Positions 1 to 8,608 of a stretch of DNA of 64,000 nucleotides are shown in pieces. The stretch covers positions 39,115-103,114 of the forward strand of contig NZ_JAPPRQ010000136.1 of assembly GCF_026719745.1 (NCBI RefSeq), read 5' to 3'. Position 1 is the stretch's first letter, and every line of letters starts with the position of its first letter. The stretch is from Clostridium sp. ZS2-4 (GTDB taxonomy: Bacteria > Bacillota > Clostridia > Clostridiales > Clostridiaceae). The translations under genes were made by a program, and so were the position numbers. Below the pieces are notes generated by a model, which searched no databases, was not told the origin of the DNA, and worked only from the letters and a program-made list of their open reading frames with translations.

Positions 1-49
1 GGATAGCATCTATATCTATTTTAATAATTCTAGTTTCAATTTCTTTCAT
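1..49 (-). CDS. CYTH-domain protein, N-terminal 16 residues (cut by window edge)
   Basis: An ATG on the minus strand at 49-47, preceded by a good AAGGAGTG ribosome site, opens a frame reading MKEIETRIIKIDIDAI and leaving the window. This opening (charged, KEIE near the start followed by a short beta strand) is typical of CYTH-type proteins such as class IV adenylate cyclase-like or triphosphate-binding enzymes. Only 16 residues are visible, so the family call is inference. It diverges from the NdpA-like gene to the right, with a heptad repeat between them. Confidence 0.45.
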   Translation of the reverse strand, partial: MKEIETRIIKIDIDAI

Positions 50-90
50 TTTTATCACACTCCTTAACATTGAGATTATAACACAACTTA

Positions 91-168
91 AGAAAAGTGC
101 GAAGCACTTTTCAGTAGCCAGTGACCAGTAACCAGTAGCCAAAAAGAAAATTGCTACGCAATTTTCTT
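91..168. repeat. Heptad-hairpin dispersed repeat, copy R1
   Basis: A hairpin (GAAAAGTGC-gaa-GCACTTTTC, 92-112) is followed by four 7-bp CAGTRRC units (112-140) and a second hairpin (AAGAAAATTGC-tac-GCAATTTTCTT, 144-168). It belongs to the same family as the repeats near 12.9, 15.7, 33.6, 40.5 and 47.9 kb. This copy has only one array orientation. Confidence 0.85.
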
Positions 169-256
169 ATTAAGTGTTATAATAAAAATGAATTATAAGT
201 GCACATCTGTTTTTAAAAAGGATGTGTTTTTTATTTTGTTAGGAGTGGTAAGGAAA

Positions 257-1294
257 ATGGAATATATAAATGAAATTACAATTAATGAAGCAGTGGTTCA
301 TATTTTAGATAATAATTCAGAGGAAGCTATTTTAAATGAATATAAATTAGATTTAAATGAAGAAATATATGCATTTTTGAATAAACACATACAAAAGTGT
401 TTAAAGGATGAAGAACTAAAATATGCAGTTTTTAATAAGGAGAGAAATGTTATTAAAGATATTTCTCAAGAATTTTTATATGGAGAAAATGATTTGCTTG
501 AAGTATCTAAAGAGATTGCAAGTCAAATGTTCTTGCTTATGAGATCTAAGGGGAATATACCTTCCTGCGACCTGGTAGTATTATCTATATCTACGGAATA
601 TGGTCCTCTGCTTGGAATTTTAAAAATGGATTATATAAAAAATTACGTTCATACTGTAGATTTTGTAGATAATAAAATTGGTATAAATATTATACCTCAA
701 TTTGCTGGTCTTCCAGCAAGTGGTCAGAGATTACAAAAGTGTACTTTTATAAAGCCTATGAAGGAAGAAAATCATTTTGATCTTATGGTAATAGATAAAC
801 AGACAAAAAATAAGAATAGTGAAGAATATGGTTCAAATTATTTTATTAGCAACTTTCTGGGTTGTACTGTAATTGATAATGAAAGAGATAAGACCAAAAG
901 CTTTGTTCAGGCAGCAGAAAAATGGACTAGAACTAATCTCAAAGAAAATGCAGAGGCCCAAGAGTCGGTTAGAACGGCTATTAAGAAAAAATTAAGAGAA
1001 GAAGATGAATTTGATGTAAAAGCTGTAGCAGAAGAACTTTTTCAAGGTGAAACAGAGACTAAGCAAAATTTTGTTGAATTTGTTAAAGAACAAGGTGGAG
1101 TAGAAAATGTTGCCGTAGATAGGGAATGGGTTGAAAAGAAGTTTAAGAGAATAAGATTGAAAATAGATAAGGATATTGATTTATATATAAATGAAGAAGC
1201 GTACTACGATAATAGTAGATTTGAAATCATTAGAAATGGTGATGGAAGTATAAATATGATTATAAAGCACATTTCCAATTATACAGAAAAATAA
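257..1294 (+). CDS. Nucleoid-associated protein, NdpA/YejK family
   Basis: A 345-residue soluble protein resembling the 37-kDa nucleoid-associated protein family (NdpA/YejK, Pfam NA37). Members bind DNA and associate with the nucleoid; in Firmicutes the role is poorly known. The acidic N-terminus (INEAVVHILDNN) and a central TVDFVDNKIGINIIP segment support the family. I chose the ATG at 257 (MEYINEITIN) because AGGAGTGGTAAGGA lies just upstream; an in-frame ATG at 188 would add 23 residues with no ribosome site. It is a single gene, ending in a terminator shared with the convergent fba. Confidence 0.75.
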   Translation: MEYINEITINEAVVHILDNNSEEAILNEYKLDLNEEIYAFLNKHIQKCLKDEELKYAVFNKERNVIKDISQEFLYGENDLLEVSKEIASQMFLLMRSKGNIPSCDLVVLSISTEYGPLLGILKMDYIKNYVHTVDFVDNKIGINIIPQFAGLPASGQRLQKCTFIKPMKEENHFDLMVIDKQTKNKNSEEYGSNYFISNFLGCTVIDNERDKTKSFVQAAEKWTRTNLKENAEAQESVRTAIKKKLREEDEFDVKAVAEELFQGETETKQNFVEFVKEQGGVENVAVDREWVEKKFKRIRLKIDKDIDLYINEEAYYDNSRFEIIRNGDGSINMIIKHISNYTEK

Positions 1295-1301
1295 ATTTAT
1301 A

Positions 1302-1339
1302 AAACAAAGGTGCCTTGAAAATTCAATGCACCTTTGTTT
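1302..1339. terminator. Bidirectional terminator between ndpA-like gene and fba
   Basis: Stem AAACAAAGGTGC / GCACCTTTGTTT with a 14-nt loop, A-rich on one side and T-rich on the other, sits between two convergent stop codons. Confidence 0.85.
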
Positions 1340-1352
1340 ATGTAAGTGTATA

Positions 1353-2279
1353 TTATAAAGTGTTTGCAGAACCTAAAACATCTTCTATTTTATCTTCTAC
1401 AATCTTTTTAATTAAGTCTCTTCCAGCCCCACAGTATTTTCTAGGGTCAAATTCAGCTGGCTTTTCACCAAATAATTTTCTAACGCCTGCTGTCATAGCA
1501 AGTCTTAAATCAGTATCCATGTTTATTTTACATACAGCCATTGAAGCTGCTTTTCTTAACATATCAGCTGGAACACCTTTAGCTTTTGATGGAATTTGTC
1601 CTCCGAATTCATTACAAGTTGCAACTAATTCAGGATTAACAGCTGAAGCTCCGTGAAGAACTATTGGGAATCCAGGTAATTTTCCTTGAATTTCTTCTAA
1701 TATATCAAATCTTAATTTAGCTTCTCCTTCAAATTTGAAAGCACCGTGGCTTGTTCCGATAGCTATAGCTAATGAATCAACACCAGTTCTGTTAACAAAG
1801 TCAACAGCTTGATCTGGATCAGTGTAAACATGAACGTCACTGCTTACTTCATCTTCAACACCAGCAAGTATTCCAAGTTCAGCTTCTACAGTTACTCCAT
1901 GAGCATGAGCGTATTCAACAACTTCTATAGTTTTAGCTACGTTTTCTTCATAGTCGAAGTGAGAACCATCGAACATAACAGAAGTAAATCCATTTTCGAT
2001 ACACAATTTAATAGTTTCTAAATCTGGACCGTGGTCTAAGTGTAAAGCAACGTCTACACCAGTATCAGCTACTGCAGCATCTACCATGGCCTTTAAGTAT
2101 TTAGGACCAGCATATTCTAAAGCTCCTTTTGAAACTTGAAGAATAACAGGAGATTTTTTTTCTTTAGCTGCATTTATAACTCCTTGTAATATTTCCATGT
2201 TGTTGATATTGAAAGCTCCGATAGCATATTTCCCTTCGTAAGCTTTTTTAAACATCTCTTTAGTTGTTACTAATGCCAT
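1353..2279 (-). CDS. fba: Class II fructose-bisphosphate aldolase
   Basis: This enzyme cleaves fructose 1,6-bisphosphate to dihydroxyacetone phosphate and glyceraldehyde 3-phosphate in glycolysis, and is Zn-dependent. The 308-residue protein has class II hallmarks: LHLDHGPD near residue 80 (metal-binding His), a GTSHGAF loop and a VLHGAS phosphate-binding motif. The start is the ATG at 2279 (MALVTTKEMF), nine bases after a GGAAGGTGG ribosome site; an upstream TTG is not needed. The gene is monocistronic. A paired GGGAC element 20 bp apart lies in its leader (2314-2338), matching the sites before cggR and pgk, so control by CggR is likely. Confidence 0.96.
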   Translation of the reverse strand: MALVTTKEMFKKAYEGKYAIGAFNINNMEILQGVINAAKEKKSPVILQVSKGALEYAGPKYLKAMVDAAVADTGVDVALHLDHGPDLETIKLCIENGFTSVMFDGSHFDYEENVAKTIEVVEYAHAHGVTVEAELGILAGVEDEVSSDVHVYTDPDQAVDFVNRTGVDSLAIAIGTSHGAFKFEGEAKLRFDILEEIQGKLPGFPIVLHGASAVNPELVATCNEFGGQIPSKAKGVPADMLRKAASMAVCKINMDTDLRLAMTAGVRKLFGEKPAEFDPRKYCGAGRDLIKKIVEDKIEDVLGSANTL

Positions 2280-2313
2280 ATAAATTCCACCTTCCAATGA
2301 TATAGTATATATA

Positions 2314-2338
2314 GGGACGATTAATGTCCACGTGGGAC
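2314..2338 (-). promoter_or_regulatory. CggR-like operator in the fba leader
   Basis: On the plus strand GGGAC-N6-TGTC-N5-GGGAC is seen, with the two GGGAC boxes exactly 20 bp apart. This matches the known Bacillus CggR operator plan (GGGAC-N6-TGTC repeated). The minus-strand TATAAT at 2361-2356 is the probable -10 of fba, so the operator lies downstream of it and is inverted relative to the promoter, unlike the cggR and pgk sites. Confidence 0.7.
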
Positions 2339-2355
2339 AAAATCCACCTACAATT

Positions 2356-2361
2356 ATTATA
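2356..2361 (-). promoter_or_regulatory. Probable fba -10 box
   Basis: TATAAT on the minus strand, 17 nt before the CggR-like operator. The -35 region is weak (TGGAAA-like, about 18 bp upstream). Confidence 0.5.
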
Positions 2362-2445
2362 ACCCAATATTATTAGATTTTCCATAGTGTAGTACTTTAT
2401 AATTATAAATGAATTTAGGAAAAAAATAAATGAAAAAGTTTACAT

Positions 2446-2826
2446 TTAAAAAATATTTTGGATACTGAGTTTTTCAAAATCAATAATATCATCCACTAGA
2501 AACTTTATACTGTGTACTGAAGCGAGAGAATCACTTTTATTTTTGCAATTTACATATTGAGTTAATCTTAATAATTCCACATACATACCATCTATATACT
2601 CATGGTTAATAAAAATTGAAACGATTTTAGATTCTTTTTTCCAATTCTCCAATAAAATATTAGTTGTTTTATATGCTTCATCCCATGCTTCGTCTTTTAT
2701 AGTAATTTCTAAGGAACAAATTATATTTTTATAATGGTTGCAAGTATTTTCAAGATAATTTATTGAGAATAGTATACAGAAAACCATAATCATAAAAATG
2801 ATAAATGAGGCTATTACATTTTTCAT
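2446..2826 (-). CDS. DUF4363 family protein
   Basis: A 126-residue protein with one N-terminal membrane anchor (residues 5-25) followed by an amphipathic helical domain outside the membrane. The anchor, helical WDEAYKTTNILLENWKKE segment and position next to a DUF421 protein fit DUF4363. The function is unknown; the pair may act together at the membrane in sporulating clostridia. The ATG at 2826 follows a GGAG site. It lies 27 bp after the DUF421 gene and is probably cotranscribed with it. Confidence 0.7.
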   Translation of the reverse strand: MKNVIASFIIFMIMVFCILFSINYLENTCNHYKNIICSLEITIKDEAWDEAYKTTNILLENWKKESKIVSIFINHEYIDGMYVELLRLTQYVNCKNKSDSLASVHSIKFLVDDIIDFEKLSIQNIF

Positions 2827-2853
2827 TTATTTAATACTCCTTACAGTTAGTAT

Positions 2854-3525
2854 TTAATCTTTCATCTGGAAAAAAATCTTATTTTCAGTATTTAAAATAG
2901 CTACAAAAACTTTTGAAGGATTAGCAATATTATTTGAGCTTAATTTGGAATTCAGCCAATCCATATCTTTATTTATGATTTTTAAATTATTGTAATTTAT
3001 TTTACCATCTAAAATTAAAGTTACAGGAAGTTTTTCTTGTTGTACAGGTATATTTAAATCTTTTTTTGATGCAGGAGTTATTTCGGTTTTGGGCATGATT
3101 GACAGTTCACCACTTGTCTCAAGGACAGCATAGGCTATATCTTGAATATTGTAAAAACCCTTAAGACGTAACTCTTCTATTAAATCATTATAAGTTAATC
3201 GTTGATTGCGGAGTTCTTTTATATCTATTTGCCCATTAGCAATGATTAAACTAGGTTTACCAGTCATTAATTCTCTGAAAAATTCACTTTTTAATTCTAA
3301 AATTGTTATTAATGTTTGAAGAATGAGTAGTGTAATTATAGGTATAATCCCATATAAAAGAGGTATTCCTAAGTCCTGCATGGGGAGGGACGCTAAATCA
3401 GATATCATAATGGCTATGGCAAGTTCAAAAGGCTCAAGTTCTCCTATTTGACGTTTTCCCATAAGACGCATTGTTAATACAACTAACATATAAAGAATAG
3501 CAGTTCTAATCATTACAATAAACAT
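2854..3525 (-). CDS. DUF421 membrane protein, YetF/YcaP type
   Basis: A 223-residue protein with three predicted N-terminal membrane helices (about 1-80) followed by a soluble alpha/beta domain containing LMTGKPSLIIANGQI and LRLKGFYNIQDIAYAVLE, both typical of the DUF421 (YetF) family. Several Bacillus homologues are spore or stress membrane proteins; a precise function is not known. The ATG at 3525 follows AGGAGTG. It is the first gene of a two-gene minus-strand operon with the DUF4363 gene and diverges from the nucleoside kinase. Confidence 0.85.
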   Translation of the reverse strand: MFIVMIRTAILYMLVVLTMRLMGKRQIGELEPFELAIAIMISDLASLPMQDLGIPLLYGIIPIITLLILQTLITILELKSEFFRELMTGKPSLIIANGQIDIKELRNQRLTYNDLIEELRLKGFYNIQDIAYAVLETSGELSIMPKTEITPASKKDLNIPVQQEKLPVTLILDGKINYNNLKIINKDMDWLNSKLSSNNIANPSKVFVAILNTENKIFFQMKD

Positions 3526-3563
3526 AGAATCACTCCTGAATTTATTAATAAAATAATCTTTCT

Positions 3564-3601
3564 CATATATATTTTTTCAAAAAAACCAAAAAATATATAT
3601 G
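3564..3601. repeat. Perfect 14-bp inverted repeat between divergent genes
   Basis: Arms CATATATATTTTTT (3564-3577) and AAAAAATATATATG (3588-3601) are separated by 10 nt in the divergent promoter region. It could be an operator, a bidirectional terminator-like hairpin or a UTR stem; nothing in the sequence decides. Confidence 0.6.
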
Positions 3602-3707
3602 GGAATAATACACTTTTTTTCATATATAAAGTATAATAATAATAAGACTGAATTTTTAAAGAATATGTTAAAAATATGGAGAGATTTTGTGCGGGAGGAG
3701 GAACATT

Positions 3708-5366
3708 ATGGAGAAAGTTAGTTTAACTTTGAAAAACGGAAAGAAAATTGTAGTAGATAAAGGAATGAGTTTACATCAAATAGTAATAGATAATAATTTG
3801 CAAAATGATATTCCCTGCATACTAGGAAGAGTTAATGGAAGATTGCATGAGCTTAGTCAGACTATATATGAAAATGCTTATTTCGAAGGAGTAGATATAA
3901 CAAATAAAATCGCAAGAAAAGCATACTTGAAAACTCTTCAGTTTGTGTTGATAAAAGCAGTTTATGATTTATATCCTAATGCTCAGGTTACTATTGAGCA
4001 TTCTATAAGTAAAGGAATTTTTGGAGAAATACACAAAGAAGCTCCACTTAATAGAAGTGATATATTAAAAATTAAAAAAAGAATGCAAGAAATTATAGAT
4101 AAAGATATTATAATCAATAAAATATCTGTAACAAAACAAAAGGCAATTGAGATTTTTAACAAATATGGAATGCAGGATAAAATAAGGCTTTTGAAATATG
4201 TTAATTCTAATAATTTAAAGCTTTATGAGTTGGATGGAAGATATGATTATTTTTATGGAGTAATGGCTTATTCAACAGGGTGTCTTAATATTTTTGATTT
4301 AATGTATTATGAGCCAGGTTTTATACTTAGAGCTCCTACAGAAGATCAGCCAAGAAAACTTCCGGAATTTGTTAATTATAAAAAATTAACTAAAATATTC
4401 TGTGAAACAGAAAAATGGGGAGAAATTCTTAATGTTGCTGATGTAGGATCCTTAAATGATATAGTTGATAGTGGTGAGATAACTACTATGATTAGAGTGG
4501 CAGAAGCATTACATGAAAAGAAGATTGCAAATATTGCTGATATGATTAATAAAAGGGTTAATACTAAAATTGTATTAATTGCTGGTCCATCTTCTTCAGG
4601 TAAAACTACTTTTACAAAAAGACTTGGAATTCAGTTAAGAGTAAATGGATTCATACCTATTGAGATTTCACTTGATGATTATTTTGTAGATAGAGAAAAA
4701 ACTCCAAAAGATGAAAATGGTGAATACAATTTTGAATCTATTTATGCTTTAGATTTACCCCTTTTTAATAAAAATCTTTGTCAATTATTAAAGGGAGAAG
4801 ACGTTATTATTCCACATTATGATTTTTTAACTGGCAAAAGAAGATGGCATGAAAAACCAATTAAACTTCCTGAAAATGGTATAATCTTAATAGAAGGAAT
4901 TCATGGTTTGAATGAGATGCTTACAGCCTCAATACCTAGAGAAAATAAATTTAAGATATATATAAATGCGTTAACTCAATTGAATTTGGACAATCATAAC
5001 AGAATATCAACTACTGATGTAAGAATGATAAGAAGGATAGTTAGAGATTATTTGTCAAGGGGATACAGTGCAGAGGATACTTTGAAAATGTGGTCATCTA
5101 TAAAAAGAGGAGAGGAAAATAATATTTTTATATTTCAAGAAGAAGCAGATGTAATGTTTAATTCAAATTTAGTTTATGAACTTTGTGTACTAAAAAAATA
5201 TGCAGAACCTGAACTTATGAAAATAAAGCCAGATAGCCCAGTATATTATGAAGCTAAGAGACTAAAAAGCTTTTTACATTTTTTTGAAGATGTAGAAAAA
5301 GAATTGGTTCAAGATAACTCTATACTTAGAGAATTTATTGGAGGAAGCTGTTTTTATAAATATTAA
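3708..5366 (+). CDS. Nucleoside (uridine-type) kinase with TGS/threonyl-tRNA-synthetase-like N-terminus
   Basis: A 552-residue cytoplasmic protein. Residues 1-60 look like a TGS domain, about 60-210 like the second additional domain of threonyl-tRNA synthetase, and about 285-480 like a phosphoribulokinase/uridine kinase P-loop domain. The Walker A motif GPSSSGKT is at residues 293-300, followed by a DDYF substrate motif typical of uridine kinases. This fusion is widespread in Firmicutes and probably phosphorylates a nucleoside; the substrate is inferred. The start ATG at 3708 follows GGGAGGAGG; an upstream GTG would add seven residues. Two terminators follow. Confidence 0.85.
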   Translation: MEKVSLTLKNGKKIVVDKGMSLHQIVIDNNLQNDIPCILGRVNGRLHELSQTIYENAYFEGVDITNKIARKAYLKTLQFVLIKAVYDLYPNAQVTIEHSISKGIFGEIHKEAPLNRSDILKIKKRMQEIIDKDIIINKISVTKQKAIEIFNKYGMQDKIRLLKYVNSNNLKLYELDGRYDYFYGVMAYSTGCLNIFDLMYYEPGFILRAPTEDQPRKLPEFVNYKKLTKIFCETEKWGEILNVADVGSLNDIVDSGEITTMIRVAEALHEKKIANIADMINKRVNTKIVLIAGPSSSGKTTFTKRLGIQLRVNGFIPIEISLDDYFVDREKTPKDENGEYNFESIYALDLPLFNKNLCQLLKGEDVIIPHYDFLTGKRRWHEKPIKLPENGIILIEGIHGLNEMLTASIPRENKFKIYINALTQLNLDNHNRISTTDVRMIRRIVRDYLSRGYSAEDTLKMWSSIKRGEENNIFIFQEEADVMFNSNLVYELCVLKKYAEPELMKIKPDSPVYYEAKRLKSFLHFFEDVEKELVQDNSILREFIGGSCFYKY

Positions 5367-5401
5367 AAATAAGGATATATTTTAATTTAATATACTTTAG
5401 T

Positions 5402-5433
5402 AAAGCTTATATCTTAATGGTATAAGCTTTTTA
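5402..5433 (+). terminator. Terminator after nucleoside kinase
   Basis: AAAGCTTATA / TATAAGCTTT stem with a 9-nt loop followed by T-rich sequence. Confidence 0.75.
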
Positions 5434-5451
5434 TTATATTATACCATCACA

Positions 5452-5493
5452 CCTTACTATATTTTAAATAAAATATAGTAAGGCTTTTTTTAG
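5452..5493 (+). terminator. Second, stronger terminator
   Basis: CCTTACTATATTTTA / TAAAATATAGTAAGG stem followed by seven T; tandem to the previous hairpin. Confidence 0.85.
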
Positions 5494-5529
5494 TTAAGTG
5501 GGAATTTCTACTAAAAAGGAGGAAAAAGT

Positions 5530-6393
5530 ATGAATGAAAAGTTTAATGAATATACATCTGCATCCATGAAAAAAGGGTCAAATAACATGTATGGTAATAA
5601 TATTAAATTTAAAGATATAAATGTTAATAATATATTAGACTTAAATCCAAGAGATATATTAAATTGTTTATTATATAATAGAAAAGTTATATCTAATGAG
5701 GCTAAAAAATTACAGTATCAAATTTTACAATTGACAAATGAATTAAATTTAACAGTTAAACATTCTAAAAAAATTAAATTACAGAAAGAAATTAAAGATA
5801 GAAAAGAAGTTATTGATTCAATTAATGCAGCATTAAATAAATGGGCTTTAAATAAGTATAGTGATATTAAAAATATAATTAGAGAAACATTGGAACAGTC
5901 AAGCAATCCATCGGAAGAAGAATTAAAGAATATGGTTATTAAAATAGAAAAAATGATGACTGACCCCAAATATATATCTACTCCTGTAAAAAAAATTATA
6001 TATATAATCCTTAAACAGCATGAAAAAGATAATAGTTATAATGAAGTGAATTTGCCTGTAGAAATACAACAGGAAATATCAAAATCTGAAAAAAAGAATA
6101 TTTATAATCAGAGAGATTATGAAATTGAAAATATAGAGGAAACTATAATTCCTACAGAAATATTAAATAAGTTGCCTCAAAATTCTTCAAATAACAATGT
6201 TAAGGTTAGTATGTTTTATGCTTCAATAGATGGAGGGATAGGGGGAGATAAATTAGGTAATGAATCATTTAAAGTAATTTTATTAAAGGCTTTGGATTTG
6301 ATGTCAAAACTTTTATATGGAACTTTACAAAATCAAATTACAGAATTATATGAAGAGATTGATAAGAATAATAGTAACAAAAGATATCATTAA
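5530..6393 (+). CDS. Protein of unknown function with helical, coiled-coil-prone middle
   Basis: I do not recognise this 287-residue protein. It has no signal peptide or membrane segment. Residues 50-170 are rich in Lys, Glu, Ile and Leu with heptad-like spacing and are probably helical. Residues 175-215 are polar and low in complexity. The last 60 residues hold a short Gly-rich turn (IDGGIGGDKLG) followed by an amphipathic helix. The start ATG follows AAAGGAGGAAAAA. It stands alone between the kinase terminators and the antiporter. Base composition is like its neighbours, with no sign of recent transfer. Confidence 0.7.
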   Translation: MNEKFNEYTSASMKKGSNNMYGNNIKFKDINVNNILDLNPRDILNCLLYNRKVISNEAKKLQYQILQLTNELNLTVKHSKKIKLQKEIKDRKEVIDSINAALNKWALNKYSDIKNIIRETLEQSSNPSEEELKNMVIKIEKMMTDPKYISTPVKKIIYIILKQHEKDNSYNEVNLPVEIQQEISKSEKKNIYNQRDYEIENIEETIIPTEILNKLPQNSSNNNVKVSMFYASIDGGIGGDKLGNESFKVILLKALDLMSKLLYGTLQNQITELYEEIDKNNSNKRYH

Positions 6394-6468
6394 TATTTAA
6401 ATAGTAACAACTTTCATTATGAAAACATAAAATGACATGGACTAATAAGTTTGGAATGGATGAATATT

Positions 6469-7518
6469 ATGAAAAAGCTATATGTTTTTATAATGATATC
6501 TATAGTATTTATGTTTATAAATACCTCTTCAAGTTTGATAAATACCATAATATATTCTATAGCGGTAATACCTGTTGCTATTTTACTGGGGGAGCTTACT
6601 TCAAAAATTTCTGAATATATTGGAGAAAAACGAGGAGGTCTTTTAGCAGCAACCATAGGAAATTTTCCAGAGCTTATGATGGGAATGTGGTCCGTGAGTT
6701 TTGGAATGCTACCTATGGTTAAATCAGCATTAATAGGATCTATTGTAAGTAATATGCTTTTAGTTCTTGGAATATCAATTTTTATTGGAGGTATAAAGTA
6801 TAAAGAACAAACTTTTAATAAAATAATAGCAAGAACTAATTTTAATATGTTTCTTTTAGCTATGTCTGCTATGGTAATAATGGCATCTTTAAATGGATAT
6901 AGTAAGATTCAATTAAATACTTTAATATCTATAAGTATAAAGGTTTCAGCAGTGCTTATTGCTGTATATGTACTGGGACTTATATTTTCTTTATATACTC
7001 ATAGCAACCTTTTTGTAATAAGTGAAAAAAAGGAGGAGTATCTTAAGAAGACAGATGCAAAGTATAAAAACATATTAATACTTGAAATAATAGTAAGTTC
7101 TGCACTTCTGTTTTTCATTAGTGAAAAACTTATATCTAATATTAAACACATGGTTGATTATTATAATTTATCTCAAGAATTTATAGGGATAATTCTAATA
7201 CCTATACTTGGAAATATAGGTGAAAATGTTTCAGCCATTATGTGTGCTGCACAAAATAGAGTAAATATGAGTGTAGAGATAGCCATAGGATCAAGTATCC
7301 AAATAGCTCTTTTTGTAACTCCTCTTCTTGTAATATTTTCATATTTTATGGGAATGAAAATGACTTTTGTTTTTAGTAATTTTCAGATACTAATGAGTGG
7401 AATAGCGGTAGGTATGTCTTTTTTCGTATTTCAAGATGGAAAAACATACTGGCTTGAGGGAGCAATTTTAATAGCTATATATGCAATGATTACAATGGCA
7501 TATTATTATTTGGTATGA
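6469..7518 (+). CDS. Ca2+/H+ (cation/proton) antiporter, CaCA superfamily
   Basis: A 349-residue integral membrane protein with about 10-11 predicted helices. The two inverted alpha-repeats of the CAX/CaCA family are visible: GGLLAATIGNFPELMMG (first half) and GNIGENVSAIMCAAQNRVN (second half), each with the acidic ion-binding residue. It should exchange Ca2+ for protons across the cytoplasmic membrane. The start is uncertain: ATG 6469 (MKKLYVF) gives a good signal-anchor start with GGAATGGA upstream; ATG 6460 is also possible. There is no clear promoter; it follows the unknown gene closely. Confidence 0.85.
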   Translation: MKKLYVFIMISIVFMFINTSSSLINTIIYSIAVIPVAILLGELTSKISEYIGEKRGGLLAATIGNFPELMMGMWSVSFGMLPMVKSALIGSIVSNMLLVLGISIFIGGIKYKEQTFNKIIARTNFNMFLLAMSAMVIMASLNGYSKIQLNTLISISIKVSAVLIAVYVLGLIFSLYTHSNLFVISEKKEEYLKKTDAKYKNILILEIIVSSALLFFISEKLISNIKHMVDYYNLSQEFIGIILIPILGNIGENVSAIMCAAQNRVNMSVEIAIGSSIQIALFVTPLLVIFSYFMGMKMTFVFSNFQILMSGIAVGMSFFVFQDGKTYWLEGAILIAIYAMITMAYYYLV

Positions 7519-7571
7519 AAATAGTTTGTTTTTAATATATTTATTATGATATCAAGTATCAAGGTGATAAA

Positions 7572-7901
7572 GTGGGGCATAGAAAAGTAATTGAAACTTA
7601 TTATACAGATGTTAATAATCTTACAGATTTGCTTGGAAAATTAGTTAGTTCATATAGATTGTTAATTGGTGCTGCAGACGAGCTAAACAAAATTGCTTTA
7701 TCAAGAAAAAGTGATGTTAGAGATGCATTAAAGAGAGCTGAGAAGCTAGGGGAAACTATAGATGATCTTATAAAAATATTAGATGATGCCAGCTTTAACT
7801 ATGGGGCATATTGTCAGTTTAAATCAGATTTTATAAAAGAAAAGATGAATGTTGACCATATTGTAACTGAAATACAAGAGGAGTTGAGCTTTAGAGAATA
7901 A
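7572..7901 (+). CDS. Small helical protein of unknown function
   Basis: A 109-residue, charged, apparently all-helical protein (two long amphipathic helices around residues 15-75). The start is a GTG at 7572 close behind AAGGTGAT; no in-frame ATG is available near the start. I do not recognise the family. It lies 53 bp after the antiporter and may be cotranscribed with it. It ends at a bidirectional terminator facing pssA. Confidence 0.65.
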   Translation: MGHRKVIETYYTDVNNLTDLLGKLVSSYRLLIGAADELNKIALSRKSDVRDALKRAEKLGETIDDLIKILDDASFNYGAYCQFKSDFIKEKMNVDHIVTEIQEELSFRE

Positions 7902-7931
7902 AAAGTGTGATAGTTGTATCACACTTTTTTT
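7900..7931. terminator. Bidirectional terminator between small protein gene and pssA
   Basis: AAAAAGTGTGAT / ATCACACTTTTT stem with a 6-nt loop and flanking A and T runs. Confidence 0.85.
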
Positions 7932-8440
7932 ATCCTTACTTTGCTTACCATAAGATAAGATAGCAAAATCATTATTAAGCCAGTTCTCACAATATGAGTT
8001 GTATTGTTAAGAGTTAAAAAAGAATATAATGCCATAAACATTCCAGCTGCAGTTATAGGAATTCCCATAAATTCGCCGTCGAAGTTTGTACAATTATATC
8101 GAGCAAGTCTGTATGCACCACATAAAGGAAATATTAAAGCTAATAAGTAGCCATTAAGACCTAAGTCCATAAAATTATACAAATTAAAAACTAAAAGTGA
8201 AGGTGCAACTCCAAAAGAAACCAGATCTGCTAAGGAATCTAATTCTTTGCCAAGGTCACTTACAACATTCAAGTATCTGGCAATACGTCCATCATACCTA
8301 TCCATAATACATGCTAATAATATAAAAATACAAGCTAATTGATAACTACCCTGAAATGTCATTATTAATGATATTAGTCCACATGATAGATTACCTAAAG
8401 TAAAAAGATTTGGCAGTGCATTTTTTGCTAATTTTGCCAT
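7919..8440 (-). CDS. pssA: CDP-diacylglycerol-serine O-phosphatidyltransferase
   Basis: Makes phosphatidylserine from CDP-diacylglycerol and serine at the membrane, the first step to phosphatidylethanolamine. The CDP-alcohol phosphotransferase signature DGX2ARX8GX3DX3D is complete (from DGRIAR to LDSLAD, about residues 48-70). Several hydrophobic helices make up the rest of the 173 residues, usual for the short Gram-positive type. The ATG at 8440 follows AGGAGTG. No psd gene is adjacent here. Confidence 0.92.
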   Translation of the reverse strand: MAKLAKNALPNLFTLGNLSCGLISLIMTFQGSYQLACIFILLACIMDRYDGRIARYLNVVSDLGKELDSLADLVSFGVAPSLLVFNLYNFMDLGLNGYLLALIFPLCGAYRLARYNCTNFDGEFMGIPITAAGMFMALYSFLTLNNTTHIVRTGLIMILLSYLMVSKVRIKKV

Positions 8441-8484
8441 TAAAATATCACTCCTAAATATTAATCCGTAAAAATATATACTTA

Positions 8485-8508
8485 CTACAATATTATATAA
8501 TATTGTAG
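8485..8508. repeat. Perfect 24-bp palindrome between pssA and the CBS gene
   Basis: CTACAATATTAT followed directly by its exact reverse complement, with no spacer. It sits in the divergent intergenic region, about 45 bp upstream of pssA and 100 bp upstream of the CBS gene, where an operator for either promoter would lie. All-AT centre, so chance is possible but 12-bp arms with no spacer are uncommon. Confidence 0.6.
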
Positions 8509-8608
8509 ATAAATGGTTAAGAGTAAAATATAAAAATTTATAAAAAATTAATATTTCGTAAATATAAAATAGACACTCTGGTTAAAATATATAAAGGAGG
8601 TGTCTTAT

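Noticed and set aside
1315..1656. 113-codon plus-strand frame opposite fba
   Set aside because: It lies inside the conserved fba gene on the other strand; no ribosome site and no homology pattern.
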